A stretch of 64,000 nucleotides of DNA from Littorina saxatilis (GCF_037325665.1 NC_090261.1:59785589-59849588), one strand, 5' to 3'; positions 12,170 through 27,200 are shown, counted from the first letter of the stretch. The notes: a model not told the origin generated them from the letters alone. Translations and numbers: made by a program.

Positions 12170-12297
12170 TTTCTTACAAGCGTCGAGTTTATCTAGTGTC
12201 CAGATCCTCAACCAAACCCACTTAGACTTTCATTTGGTTTAGCCGTTTGGGAAGCTAGCCGGATGAGAATAAACTAGAGTGACGTCCCGTTGTCAGC
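12170..12297. promoter_or_regulatory. Compact bidirectional promoter of BABAM2 and XPO5
   Basis: Only 128 bp separate the divergent start codons chosen for BABAM2 (minus, 12169) and XPO5 (plus, 12298), so the two genes must share regulatory DNA. Visible motifs are a CRE/ATF-like GTGACGTCCC (about 12280-12289) and, across the XPO5 start codon, CAGCATGGCGGCT, which matches the YY1 core ATGGCGGC. There is no TATA box. If the upstream BABAM2 ATG at 12211 is used the gap shrinks to 86 bp. Confidence 0.7.
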
Positions 12298-15200
12298 ATG
12301 GCGGCTCAAACCGGTGTAGTAAACATGGAACAAACACTATCGACTCTAGTGGCGGCTGTGGAAGCTGTCATGAATCCAGCAGCCACCCAACAAGACCGAG
12401 CAGCTGCACACCAGGTCTGAAGCAATGTTTTTGTTACGTCTGTAATGCTTGAAGAGAGTCATGGGTGAAACTGATCAGAAATGAAAATAAGGAAAATGAG
12501 GCCGGGGTCCAGGGCCCGGGGCCGCCCAGCCCCAGGCCCTGTTATTTATATATGAAGTCTTATATCGCGCGCGTATCTCCAGACTCGGACTTAAGGCGCA
12601 GGGATCTATTTATGCCGTGTGAGATGGAATTTTTTACACAATATATCACGCATTCACATCGACCAGCAGATCGCAGCCATTTCGGCGCATATCCTACTTT
12701 TCACGGCCCATTATTCCAAGTCACTCAGGTATTTTGGTGGACATTTTTTTTATCTATGCCTATACAATTTTGCCAGGAAAGACCCTTTTGTCAATCGTGG
12801 GATCTTTAACGTGCACACCCCAATGTAGTGTACACGAAGGGACCATGGTTTTTCGTCTCATCCGAAAGACTAGCACTTGAACCCCCATGGTTAGGAAAAG
12901 GGGGGAGAAAATTACTAACGCCCTGACCCAGGGTCGAACTCGCAACCTCTCGCTTCCAAGCGCAAGTGCGTTACCACTCGGCCACCCAGTCCTGGTGGGG
13001 TGCAGGGGCGAAGCCCCCCGGAAGAAAACGAAAAATCAGGCTTTTAAGGGTAAAAGTAGGCCTTTCCTGGTATCTTAAACAATGGTAACAAATGCCAAGC
13101 TGTAGTCCGATAATTCGCACGCCCAGTGAAACAAAGACTCAGCGATGTCCGGTCACTGTGTTAGGGGAAATACGGATCGGATCGCCTTTTTTTACAGATT
13201 TTTAAAATAAGGAATTCCTTATTTGACCAATTTCATTTGGCGGATTTCCGCCCTGAGGCGGAAAAGTTTCACCCATGGAGAGTCTATTTCGTGCGGGCTG
13301 ACTAAAATACTACGCGACCGCACACAGGGGTCCTACTAAAATGTGAAAAGACGCGTCTTTTCGTGTCTTTTCACGAAAAGACATGAAAAGACAGCAAATA
13401 GATACGAAAAGACAACAAATAGATACACAAAGCAGGTGAAAAGATAATAATTTTGGCAGTAAAAATCACAACTAACTTAATTAATTCGTGCAAACAATAT
13501 CACACAAAGCAAAGCAAATGGCAAAATACGCTATATACAGTAGTCCCTTCCATTTCCGGCCCTTTCGTGGGCGTGAACCTGCCCGGAGCGGCCAGCTTTC
13601 CCATGACTAATGAGTTTTCCTTCTATAATTGACTCTTAATGGCCGTTAACCTGTCTGACGCGGTCATGAAACGGTCACTGATTTTTGCCCTAAGGTGCCC
13701 CTCTTACTCGACAGGATCGGCCACTTAACGGCCACTTGTCACTTTCGCGGGCGAGCGCCTGTGTTGTGTGCACAGACGACATGAATACCTACGCATGCGC
13801 AAACTGTAAATACAGACATGCGCATACATGTACATTTACGGCAGTCACTTCCGGATAGATCACAGCTGATGTGAGTTTGAAACACTTGTTTATCTGACAC
13901 TCAAATACATATATAATAATCCAAACAACACACATAGAAACATACGAAACAATAGCTTAGCCAGGACGATCGAGTTAAACACGCAAATAATTAAGATGTA
14001 TAAACGAAAGCAAAACTAACAGAGACAATGAATCGGCGGCTCGTGGATGATCGCTTTCTTTTCTTCACGAAAACTTGATCGTGTTTTTTTTTTTGAGGAG
14101 GAGGGGGCCTGTAATGAATGGCCACCTGATATTTGCGGTCACCTTTGCAATGACTAATGTGTGACCGGATATGGCAGGTACTACTGTACATTAAGAAAAA
14201 CTAGAGTGTAAAAATTTAAATAAATCAAATTAACAAAGACTGTACTTAAAGCAAAATACGCCACATACAATAAAAAACAGAACATAAAATACTTCTAACA
14301 TGTAAGTCACATTATTAAAACAGGCAAAAAGATAATGATTTTGGCACTAAAAAACCCAACTAATTTAATTAAGTTATGCAAACAATATCACACAAAGCAA
14401 ATGGCTGCTAAATAAACCAAATACGTCTAACATGTAAGTTAAATTATCAAAACAGTGAACCTGACATCACAGCTAAAATAGGCAATATTTAAATACACCA
14501 ATAATAATAACAATAATAATGCAAACTTTTATAGCGCTATTCTAGAAAAATGTCTACTCTTAGCGCTTTACAATACATACATCGACCAAGCATACTATAC
14601 ACGCACAGGCAAAGAAACCGACCAAACATAACCAACAAACTATACATGCACAGGCAAAGAAAGCGACCAAACATACAATACACGCACAGGCAAGATAACG
14701 ACCAAACATAAACAAACATACTATGACCAAACATAACCAACATACTATACGCGCGCAGGCAAAGAGAACAATCAGCACATGTAATAATTACTGACAACTA
14801 ATAATGCAGGCATACAATGACACCAAGCAAGCAAAAAGATAATAATTTTGGCACTAAAAGTCACAACTAACTTAATTAAGTCGTGAAAGCAATATCACAC
14901 AAAGCAAAGCAAATGGCAAAATACGCCATATACATTAAGAAAATCTACAGTGTAAAAATACTTTTAACGTGCTAAATAAATCAAATTAACAAAAACTGTC
15001 CTTAAAGCAAAATACGCCACATACAATAAAAAACAGAACGTAAAATACTTCTAACATGTAAGTCACATTATTAAAACAGTACTTAAAACAGTGAACCTTA
15101 CATTAAGAAAAACTAGAGTGTAAAAATCATGTTAACGTGTCCTGGATGCCTTGACTCGTTTCTTCTGCCCAATTTTCTTTCCTCTGGCTCCAGATGTCAA

Positions 15201-18200
15201 GACATGGATGTTTCCGTCCGATGATGATGTTGCCGTGCTTCTCTTGATCTTTAATGCCCTTTGAAATTTATCCATGCGGCGACGTCGTTGATCGTCAGTC
15301 TTAATTGGTGCACCAATCTGATGGCTGCACAAACAACTGACTCACGTATACACAAACACTCACGTATACACAAACAAACACTCACACACACTCACATGCA
15401 GACTGTTGCTCTCTTTTGCTCAATTCATTTGATCATCATCATCATTATTCATTATCATAATTTTGATCATCATTATCATCATCCTCGCTAGATCTTCCAA
15501 AATGCATCATAACTCCCTTATTTGTTTATTTCTGTGACTTAAAACTCGGTGTAAAGGTAGATGATGTCCTGAAGATACTAGATATATAAGAATATTAAAC
15601 AACCGTACTTTAATTTATGGTCGTGCCTGCGATTCTAAAAACAATGCAAACATGGTCGGATGCAGATATCCGATGCTTGCACTTTTGCTCGCTAGCTCTT
15701 TGAAAATGCATCATAACTTCCTTATTTTTTATTTCTGTGACTTAAAACTCGGTACAAAGTATGATAATGTTGTGAAGATTCTAGATATATAAAAATATTA
15801 CATGAACATTCTTTATTGTGAGGTTGAGCCTGCGTTCTTAGATCAATGCGAACATGGTCGGACGCTGAACCACGATGCTTTCACTTTCGCTCAATAGATC
15901 ATTACAAAATACATCATAACTCCCTTATTTTTTATTTCTGTGACTTAAAACTTGGTATAAAGTCAGATAATGTTGTGAAGATACTATATATATATAAATA
16001 AAAAAAGTACATGTACATGCTTTAGTTTGGTAGCGCAAGGTAGTGCAAAGCCGCGTGCGGTCGAGTAGTATTATAGTCAGACCCATTTCGTGAAGAAAAA
16101 ACAGCTGCAGTGCAAAACAATGGTTCTTGAACTGCAGTATTTTCAGCAGTGGCTGCCACTGAGCCAGTGTTTTAGAAGAATATACAAGCCTGAACCAATA
16201 AAAAATGATGTGATCATGCAATGGTATTGGTCGATGGCTCGAAAAATTACAGGTTGAAACTTCATACTCTACATGCATGCATGTGTGAAACACGTTCAAA
16301 AACTTACTTGACAAGCACTGGAGACAATTTATGTTCTCTACAAATTTAACTCAATTAAGATAGTCCTAGGACGTACGCAGCGCACAAATATAAACAAGTC
16401 GCGTAAGGCGAAAATACAATATTTAGTCAAGTAGCTGCCATTTTTCAGCAAGACCGTATGCTCGTAGCATCATCAGTCCACCGCTCATGGCAAAGGCAGT
16501 GAAATTGACAAGAAGAGCGGGGTAGTAGTTGCGCTAAGAAGGATAGCACGCTTTTCTGTACCTCTCTTTGTTTTAACTTTCTGAGCGTGTTTTTAATCCA
16601 AACATATCATATCTATATGTTTTTGGAATCAGGAACCGACAAGGAATAAGATGAAAGTGTTTTTAAATTGATTTGGACAATTTAATTTTGATAATAATTT
16701 TTATATATTTAATTTTCAGAGCTTGTTTTTAATCCGAATATAACATATTTATATGTTTTTGGAATCAGCAAATGATGGAGAATAAGATAAACGTAAATTT
16801 GGATCGTTTTATAAATTTTTATTTTTTTTTTACAATTTTCCGATTTTTAATGACCAAAGTCATTAATTAATTTTTAAGCCACCAAGCTGAAATGCAATAC
16901 CGAACCCCGGGCTTTGTCGAAGATTACTTGACCAAAATTTCAACCAATTTGGTTGAAAAATGAGGGCGTGACAGTGCCGCCTCAACTTTCACGAAAAGCC
17001 GGATATGACGTCATCAAAGACATTTATCAAAAAAATGAAAAAAACGTATGGGGATTTCATACCCAGGAACTCTCATGTCAAATTTCATAAAGATCGGTCC
17101 AGTAGTTTAGTCTGAATCGCTCTACACACACACACACACACGCACACACACACACACGCACATACACCACGACCCTCGTTTCGATTCCCCCTCGATGTTA
17201 AAATATTTAGTCAAAACTTGACTAAATATAAAAAACAATAACTCAAACCACTAGTTGAAAAACATAGCAGGCAAAAGGCTAAAAGTAAAAAGCCTATTAG
17301 GCCGCTTATGTTATGTTATGTTATGATACTGTCTTCCTTATCTAAAATTTTAATATCAAACTTTGCTCTTCTCCAACAGGTTTGTGAAGAATTTCGCGAA
17401 AAGTCTCCTGCATGTCTTGAGTGTGGTCTGGTCCTAGCAGGGCAACAGAATTCCCCCATAGTGCGACACTTTGGATTGCAGCTGGTGGAGCATTTCATCA
17501 AGTGAGTCAACCTCAATAAGATGATACCGCCCTGTTTTTGGATGGTTCAAAACAATCTTTTTGTGCATGTATAAACGTTTTGAAGCAATTTGCCTCTATG
17601 AAAATGAATTATGAGAAAACCACGGCAGTCTGGATAGGCTCACATAAAAATTGAAATATTGAATTTATGCCGGAACTTATGCTCAGTTGGAACCCTGTAA
17701 CATTTAAAGTTCTTGGCATTGTTTTTTCAGTCAACTTATATGACATTATACCCCTTAATTATGAACATGAATTGGTAGAAATTGAGAATTTGTTCAGGTC
17801 CTGGTCCAGAAGAAATTTAACCCCCTTTGGAAAAATAACAGTTATTAAGAGTTTGGCGCTGTCTGAGTTAACTCATCTGTTTATGAGTTTACCAGACCCT
17901 GATGATAAGTTTTTGTTTGATTTGAATAGGTTATTTTTTTCCTTTCTATCGGATGGTAAGAAAGATAGAATAAAGAGAACAACAGCATATCAGTCGTTTG
18001 AAGAGAGGGGGGGGGGGGGGGGGGGGGGGGCTTAAAATGGTGGATTTGAAATGCTTTTTGTCAGCTCTGAAGATATCATGGTTACAGCGAGTCCTTTGTA
18101 GTGAAGGAAAAGTAACTAAACTTCTACAAGCTCTGTGTCCACTTGTACATAACATTCACAAGAGAGGAGGTGAGTTTGGAAACATATTGATGCAAAGAGT

Positions 18201-21200
18201 TCAGAATCCTTTCTGGAGAGATGTTTTCAAACATTATAAGCATTTTGCATGCAAATGTGTCCCCATCTCCTTGAGTGATTTTGCTTCAGAGCGTCTGTAT
18301 TATAATGTACATATTTGCATAGATAAAAAGGTTATTTTTAACAGGAATTGGATGGAAAACGGCATTATTATAGTCGGTCACTTGATGAGAGCCGATGGGT
18401 TTTTGTCATACATGTATAACGATTATGAATTGAAACATCCAAATTTACAACTGAATTTTGGTTTTTTCGAGGGCGTTATGCGCTCAGTTAAGAATTTTCA
18501 AAAAAGATTAAAGTTGGATGCAGTTTTAAACAAAGTTTTTCATATTGGTGATGATGTTGTATGGAAACAAATAGCTAAAGGTGGAGTAAAACATATATAT
18601 ACCCATCTTGTGAAAAATGATGGCAATCTACAGTGCATGGAAAAATGGTCTGATTTATTGAATTTTGATGTAAATGTTAGAAAGGTGTTTTTGACAATAA
18701 GGCGAACTACACAAGACACATACCTGAGGTGGTTCCAATATAGAATACTACATAGAATTTTTCCCACTCAACGCCTGTTATTTTTGATGAAAATTTCTGA
18801 CACATCACTATGTAGCTTTTGTACACAGGAAGAGGAAACCTTAGAACATTTGTTTTGGGAGTGCACAAGAGTTTAAGCTTTTTTGGTCTGATTTCACAGA
18901 ATGGTTATGCCTAAATTATACACATTGCAGTAATTTGAATTTGTCAAAAGAGCTTGTCATTTTAGGGTATTTAGACAACTTTCATACAGATGCTGTTTTT
19001 GATTTGGTTATTCTCCTTGCCAAACAAAGTATATTTGGAGCCAAATTAAATAAGACAGTCCCAACACTAAATGTTTTTGTGAAAATTGTTAAACAAAGGT
19101 TTTTGATCGAAAAGTAAATAATTATTATGGTAAATTTGCAAAGGATTGGTGTTTATATAGACACTTTTTTCATTGATGCCATTGGATAATTGTATTGATT
19201 GATTTCGTATGAACATTTTTGAATGACCCATTTATTCATAACATGTTATACAGTACTTTTATGCCGATAATTAAACCCCATGTATACTTGGAGGCTAAAG
19301 TGTGACCACCGTCCCCACCTACCCCCCCTCCCCTCCCCCAACCTCAGTTCCCCCCCCCCCCCCCCCTTCCATGTCCCCTGTCTTTTCAACAACCCACCCT
19401 ACTGTCTATGTCTGTGTCTTGTCTAGGTATGTGCGTGTGTATGCGCTAAGACAGCCATACCTTATGTTGATAAACTCTGTGTATGTTATGTTGTGTTTAT
19501 GTGTATATATATATATATAAAAGAAATAAAATTAAAAAAAAAAAATCAATACTATTTTATACCTTACAAATTGTATTAACTAATTGATGTGTGTCGTTTA
19601 CTTGAGCAGCGAGCTTTGGGTGTCACGTGGTGGGTAAAGGCACATGCTTCAGCCATTCAGACTAAAGAGATAGTTGCCAGGGCCGGTATGCAGAAGTCCA
19701 GTTTAGAGACTTTAGTCCGGGATAAACTGTGTGCCCTCAGTGCAGTCTATCCTGGAGTAAAGTCTCTAAACTCGACTCATGTATACCGGCATAGGTGTGC
19801 TAACAAAACAGGCTTGGAAAATGTTTTCGAACAGTGTATCTGACAGTCATGTGTTTTACTCTCCACAGGCGGTTACGTATGAATTTTTATGTCAAACGAC
19901 CGACCTCAGCAGATACCTGCAAACGTTTGGCGGCATGAAAGGCTTGTAGTCAGCCTATAGGTAGCACATGAATTCAGCTTCAAGCTATTGATGAGAATGT
20001 TTTAATTCTTCAGTAAAACCATGTGGTTTTAGAGAAGCAGTTGAATAACTTTTGATTGGTAAGGCAAGAATGCTGATGGGCTGGGCAATATGTTGGGTGT
20101 AACTGTTGCTACAGATTGTCATAAAGTCTTCTCAGATATCCTTCTTGTCACAATCAGTATCATTGTCTTTTAAGTGTGTGTGCATAAATTATTATGTGTC
20201 AGCTGGTGGGGCTTTGTCTATCCTGCTATAAATGTATCCATTTTGTAGTTTGCTGAAATGATAGCCTTGTTTCTTTCACTTCTGTAACCAGGTTTGAAGT
20301 ATCCTACTTATTTTGTGTTTGTTTTACTTTCTGTCAAAGGTTCCGCTGGACAGAAATAAGTGATGCACAGAGGGATACACTAAAAACAAAGACACTGGAG
20401 CTCATTGATCAGGTATGTCATAAACTTTGGAATACATTTTAATTTTCAGTAAATTGGCTTCGTTTAACTTCAAGTTGAGACTGTTTGAGTGTATGTGTGT
20501 GTCATGATCAACCATATGTTGTAGTTGCTATCAACAAGCTTATGGATTACAACACAATGTGATCTCTTTCAGGGAACCTTCAACCTTCTGAAGGAGGAAG
20601 CCCACGTGAAAGATGCGGTGTCCAGGATCTTAGTGGAACTGATGAAGCGAGTGTGGCCCCAGCTGTGGCCCGATCTCTTCCAGAATCTGAACGAGATCTG
20701 TCAGCACGGTGTAAGTAAAGGGCGACCAGAAAAAAGGATAGAGCAAGACCAATGGGTACAAAACCTGTATGATTTTCTTGGTAGAATTTGTCGAGTGGGC
20801 TAATGAAAGGATGGCAGAAATGGAAAGTTACCTGTGCATAGTCTTCTTGCGAGAAATGTTCGTGACAAGTAACTGAGCAGGGTGTGTTTAAACTTGTGAT
20901 TCTCTCAAAAATGGGAGAAACACATGAAATTTGGAGTTCATTAAGTTGCTTGTACATGTATGTTGCATGCCTGGACTTACGAGCCCACTACAGGGTGACT
21001 GGGTGATTGAAAATTCTCAGGCTTTCTCAGGCAACTCAGACAGAGCTGGTGTTGAAGGTGTTCTTGTGTTTTGCACATGCCTGAACTTACGAGCCCACTA
21101 CAGACCATTCAGCTGAGTGACAGAAAATGATCATGCTTTTCAGGCAACGCAGACAGAGCTGGTGCTGAAGGTGTTTCTGAGGCTCGTGGAAGATGTGGTG

Positions 21201-24200
21201 GCCTTCCAGACCATTCCTCCGCAGCGGCGCCGGGAGATCCTGCAGGCCTTGACCAGCACCATGCAGGAACTCTTCCACTTCTTCCTCCAGATACTGGATG
21301 CGTATTGCACGCCTGCTGCCTCCACGGTAGGTGTAGCTGATATGTTTTGACTGCATGCTAGAAGAAAACCACGGTGGAACACACCCATTTAAGACCTCTC
21401 CCTTTTTAAGATCTTGATATTTCAGATCTTCTGTTCATAACATTTGTAAAAGTGACCCCATTTTTAGACTTCCTCCTTTTTAATTGATTTTCTCAGGTTT
21501 TTAGAGGTCTCTAAAGGTGGGTTCCACTGTAGTACTGTACTCTGCTTTTTTGGGGGGTGGGTGGTTACTTAGAAAGAGGGGATGGTGCTTAGATTATTTT
21601 GCCCTTAGAGTCTTTCTTGAAAGTGTTGTATGCCAGATTCTTGAATTTGTTATTTTGTCACAGGATAGAAACTTTTTAAGGGGAAGTAGAGTGATGGTAA
21701 ATATGGGCACAGGACAGGTTTTGCATTTGGGTAACTTTCTGCTACAGTACAATAAAATTAAAAATTTGTTCTTGATATTCAATGGAATTTTATGCTCACC
21801 CCTAATGAAAATTTAAAAAACCCCACAAGAATTGTAGGTATTTGGAACGTTTAATTATTGTCAAAACAAAATGATATATTTACTTAATAACCTACAATTC
21901 TTGTTTTTTGATTCTGAATTTTGGAACGTTAGCAGTCGATCTGTTTTTGAATTTGTTCACCCCTAAGGACTTACGCTTCATATATCATGATGGCAAATTG
22001 CAGAACAAAGAAGAGGCAGTGTTAGTATGCCAGTCTGTGCTGTCGACACTGACAGGGTTTGTGGACTGGGTGAACATCTCCCACATCATCGACGATAATG
22101 GCCGTCTGCTGCGACTGCTGTGTGAGATGCTGAGCGATCAGAGCCTGCAGCTTCATGCTGCTGAGTGCCTCTTGCTCATTGTTGGCAGAAAGGTGAGTGA
22201 AAATAATGTTCTTTGGGCTGAACGTGAACGCCTTTTTTTTTAGTTCATGTCTCTGTCTTGATGTTCAGCGAGAGGTGCATTCATTGGTGGCTGTATTCTT
22301 TGCTAGCCAACTTTCTTTCACTCATACTGAAGAAACATAATTTTGAGATTAAGAAAACTGAGCAGGGTTTAATTAACAATAGATGTCATTAAGTATGAAG
22401 TAAGCAAGTAATTATGTGCTGCAAGCTTGTTTGATAATTACTACGTGATAGCATTCCTGCTGTTTATCTGTTGAAAAATATGCTAATGCCAGAGTTCAGA
22501 GAGTGGTATGTTTTTTTAAAGTTTTGCTGGTTTGATTTCAGGGTAAAGTGGAGGACAGGAAACCCATTCTGGTGCTGTTCAGTCCTGTTGCCATGAAGGC
22601 CATCTTGGATGCTGCTGAGTAAGACTTGAAACAGGCAAAACGCCCATGATGTTTAGTTAATGCATAGCTGCCAACCCTGTCGGATTTTCTGGGAATCTCC
22701 TGAATTGTACAACTTCTCCCTGCTCATATTCAAGACTAATCGGTCCCCCTGGACCCCCTGGCTCCTGGATTTTGACTTCAGAAGGTTGCCAGCTATGGTT
22801 AATGATTTACTTTTACCATCCAGAAAAGCTCTCAACCACAATCTCCATATAAGGTCTGGTAACAAGTAACGGGCGAGGAATGAAAGACAGAAGTTGTTGT
22901 TTTCATAGCTGAGAGTGGACTTAGAGGGTGAGTCCTGGGTGTATAGTGTTCAGTTAGAGCTTTTGGCTTGGTATGTGGTAAGTTACTTCATTTTCTGTCA
23001 TTTTCTTCTTGCAGTAATACGAAAAAAGCAGGTTTTTCTAATGTTAAAAATGTAACTTATATGTACTTACATCAGTTTCTGATGTGATTTCAGGGCAGCC
23101 TCCAGAAACTTGCAAGATGAACACCACTACCTTTTCCTCAAGCGGCTGTGTCAAGTCTTGACAGAGATTGGTCGCCAGCTCTGTGCACAGTGGGTAGGTT
23201 CCTTTCCAGTTCTTTTTAGGTTATGTAGAGAAATCCAGTGCCCCCACTGTTCCAGACTCTGCGCCTCCAGAGTAGGATTGCAGAGCCACCTCTGTGTGCA
23301 CAGATAAATTGCAGAACGCAGAAGTCTTCTTCGGACCCGAAGGACAACCACCACAGTGAAATTAGAAAGGCGAAAAGGCTGTGTACCCTGAAACAATAGG
23401 GTTGTTTCTTTCCAACTTTTCCCCCTGATATTCTTGTGTACATTTCCTTTCATGTTTTTCCTAATATGTTGAGAAAATTGGAGTATGCATGACTGGAGGT
23501 ACTTTTTTTGATTTCAGGGTCAGGCAAATGACATTGAACGGCCAGAGGAATTTGACACATATCTGAAAGCTTTGCTGGCGTTTACACAGCACCCAAGTCT
23601 GGTAAGAACTAAGATGCACCACATGCGAAACCTGTTAAATTATTAATTGTGTTTTTGTATTCCTGTTTTTAAGTCCAGTTTTGTGCAGACCTTTATTTTG
23701 ATGTACAGTGGAACCCCCGTTTTAAGACCTTAAAAAAATCAGAGAAAATCTGATCTTCAAAGGGGGACGTTTAAATTGAGGGTAAATGTACAGAGGATAA
23801 GAACAGAAAGTCTGAGAAAACATGGTCTTTCTTTCTTAGACTCCCACGTTCACTCATGTTTTTAGCACGAGTGGATTTTTACGTGTATGACCGTTTTTAC
23901 CCCGCCATTCAGGCAGCATACGCCGATTTCGGGGGAGGCATGTTGGGTATGTTCGTGTTTCTATAACCCACCGAACTCTGACATGGATTACAGGATCTTT
24001 TCCGTGCGCACTTGGTCTTGTGCTTGCGTGTACACACGAAGGGGGTTAAGTCACTAGCAGGTCTGCACATAAGTTGACCTGGGAGATCGGAAAAATCTCC
24101 ACTCTTAACCCACCAGGCGACAGCGACCGGGGTTCGAACTCACGACCTCCCGATTAGGAGGCCAACGTCTTACCACCACGCCACTGCGCCCGTCTAAACA

Positions 24201-27200
24201 TGGTCTAAAAGGGGAAGGAGTCTTAAACTGGGGGTTCCACTGTACTGGATTATTAAGAACTGTGTAACATCTTTGCCTGTAGTAAGGCACATTATTTCTG
24301 AAGTGTTTAGAGGCTAGAAATTACTTTCAATCTGATTACCGTACTTTCCGGGTGACAAGGCGCTTCGTTATCTAAGACGCACCCCCTTCTTTTTAAAAAA
24401 AATTGTAATCCAGTCACCCATTGGACGCAGGGGGCCGATAGGGCGCACCAAAATTGAAAAAGTATACCGGTAGTGGAAGAATGAAAATAAGCCGGCGAGA
24501 TCAAAGCCAGGTCCATTGTTTATAGACACGACCTTCTTCCCAGGGGTCAATGACCCAGTTTTTGCCATGAGAGGTGGTTCCTGTCATATCTGAGAGAGGA
24601 AACACTTCCTGCTTCGGGGTCAGTGACCGGTCAGTGACCGAGTTTAACAGAGTCGAACTCTGTGTGTGCGGCGAGATCAAAGACATTGTGATAGCTGGGT
24701 GGCCTTGTTTATAGACACGACCTTCTTCCCAGGGGTCAATGACCCAGTTTTTGCCATGAGAGGTGGTTCCCCTGTCATATCTGAGAGAGAAAATACTTCC
24801 TGCACCGGGTCAGTGACCGGTCAGTGACCGAGTTTAACAGAGTGGAAATAATTATGTGTGCTCTGTGTGTGCGGCCAGATCAAAGGCAGGAAACTTGGCC
24901 AGGGCAGTACCTAGTAGCTGAAACATGCATTATCACAAGTTGTTTGACTGGTACTCAGGCGGTCTCTTTGATTTTTTTCGTATTTCATACACGGATTAGA
25001 CGCTTCGTTATACAAGACGCAGGGGTCGAACTCGAGGAAAAAAGTCGCGCCTTATGACCCGGAAAGTACGATACTTTATTTTTTTAGCTCTCAAAATTGT
25101 CCGTGATCCGATCCATCCTCTCAACCCCTGTTTCGAAATTCTCCCTTCAGGTAAACGTTATAAGGTCCCTTTGGCACGCAAAAACCAGTTTAAAAAGTCA
25201 TTCCTGCCTTCTGCAGTCACCATTTTAAATTCTTCTCGCATCACGTAGAGGCTGGTCGGCTGGGAAAAAAACAAACAATGTGAAGGTGTGTGGGAAATAT
25301 TTGTTAATGTGATTACTCGGCTGTGAAACCCAACTCCTGTGATATGAGAGGGTAAATTTACATAGTGCAATATCATATTTGATTGTATCCCTTTTATGTT
25401 TTATGTTTTATGTGTGTCGTCCTATACAATTGTTGTTATAATCGTTTACAGGCAGACAGGGTGTGCCGAAGAAAAATTTCCATTTTTATGTAATATTTTA
25501 ATGGACAATAAAGTGCTGTTATTGTTATTGTTATTGTTATTGTTTTGCTTTTGAATTGTCTCTTCAGACACTGCGAAGTTTTACATTCAGCCTGTGGACA
25601 CAATTCCTGCGACATCCCAACATTTCACAGGATTCTTTGCTTCAGTCCTTCTTACCAAGGCTGACTGAAGTGTGTACCACTACATTGTATAAGGTGAGAT
25701 ACATTTTTCTGTCTTTGATTTTTAACAAGTCCCAAAGCACACAGTATGACACACAGGGCAATAGCCAAAAACTGAAGAACTTTGCCAAATCAGGATTCCG
25801 GAAAGCCTAATTCTCAGAGAGAGTAAGTCCAGGACTGAAACAGCCTACCGGACGATGTTGTCTCAGCTGATACTGTCCACTGCTTCAAGTCCAGATGAGA
25901 TTCAGACTGGAAGGGGACCGTAAACATCTGCAACCCAAGCTGCCTTTGCTTAGCCCATGCTCATCAGCTTGTTGACTTTTATCAAGATCGTCGAACAATT
26001 TGTTTTTTAAAAACCTCAAGCGTCAAGTACAAGTAACAATAAGCTTACAACAAAGTTAGCAGCTGAAATGATGTATGCTTTATGATATCATCTATGCTTG
26101 GTATGATTTGTAGCATTGCAATGCTTAGTGTTGACACCTACCCTTAGTTATCTCACAACCCAAATGATGTTTCAGTCCATGTTCATTCTGATGTTTCTTT
26201 GCCGCATTTCAGGTTGGCTTTCCATCCATGAACAATTCACCAAGCTGTGAATTTTCACGCATTGATTTTGACAATGATGAAGACTTTCAATCATTCTTTA
26301 CAAGTAAGTGGTACTAGAATAATCTGCTCTTTCTTTTCTTTCAGCTCCTGAAGCATACTCTCATGAATTTCATTTTGAAAAAAGTAAGCACTGAATATCA
26401 CTTTTGTAAAAAAATAATTTTGCAACTGTCATTTCTCTGTGTTTATTTTTTCAAATGTTTGTTGGTTAGTACTCTATGTTGACTTGAACATTTGAAGAAG
26501 GTTCTCATGTTTGTTGTAAAAATTCAGGTAAAAAAAAAAAAGGGCTTCTAAAATCAATGAATAAGTGGTTGTTACAAGTGAATATGAATCTTCCATCCTC
26601 TTTCAGAATACCGATGTGACTTGGCGGAGACTATTCGCAGTCTGACCTTGCTGGTGCCAGAGTTGACCTTCACTGTGGCGTCACAGTGGTTGCAGAAAGA
26701 GTTACAGAAACCATTGCAAGGTCAGTCACAAGGCTTTGGTATTTTTTGTAATGCCGTGCTGTTCTGGAAGCTTCAGAGGTAGATGCTTGCCAGTGCTCCC
26801 TCTGACTTACTGACTCCATTTTATTTTGTGTGCTGTGTATGATTGTGTTTGTTCTTATGGCAATAATGCAACAAGATTTAAACAATTAAAAAAAGAATAA
26901 AAAAGAGACGAATGTGCTGTCTCTAAAATGAATGAAGATATGCCATTTCAACGTATTAATACCATGATTTTCTGCTTTTTTCTCTTTTTCCGTGTATTTT
27001 CTTAACAGTTCATAGCCAGCTATTTGTTAAAATGTTAGTCAGACATTTATTCTGAATTCAAAATTTTTTTGCTGACAGCTGATCGGCAGCCTTGCAGCAT
27101 GAGTTCACCAGAGTACTTGGAGTGGGAAGCCCTGACGGTTTTCACAGAGAGCGTTATGCTGCGGCTCTTCCAGTCAGAGAAACCGCTGCCTGACGTCAGT

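Larger units (their letters stand above)
13433..15130. repeat. AT-rich segmental tandem repeat, XPO5 intron 1
   Basis: Blocks recur in order. 'aaaagataataattttggca ... aactaacttaattaa ... caatatcacacaaagc' appears near 13437, 14325 and 14833. 'acattaagaaaaactagag ... aacaaagactgtacttaaag ... ctaacatgtaagtcacatta' appears near 14187, 14935 and 15100. Copies are interrupted by a MITE (13538-14186) and a minisatellite (14580-14770). A LINE-tail-like 'cttttatagcgctattct ... agcgctttacaatacat' lies near 14527-14576. No coding potential was recognised. Confidence 0.65.

Noticed and set aside
12036-12211. BABAM2 start at the upstream ATG (12211, MRIWTLDKLDACKK ...)
   Set aside because: The downstream MEQLID start gives an N-terminus closer in length to known BRE proteins; the upstream start is kept only as an alternative.
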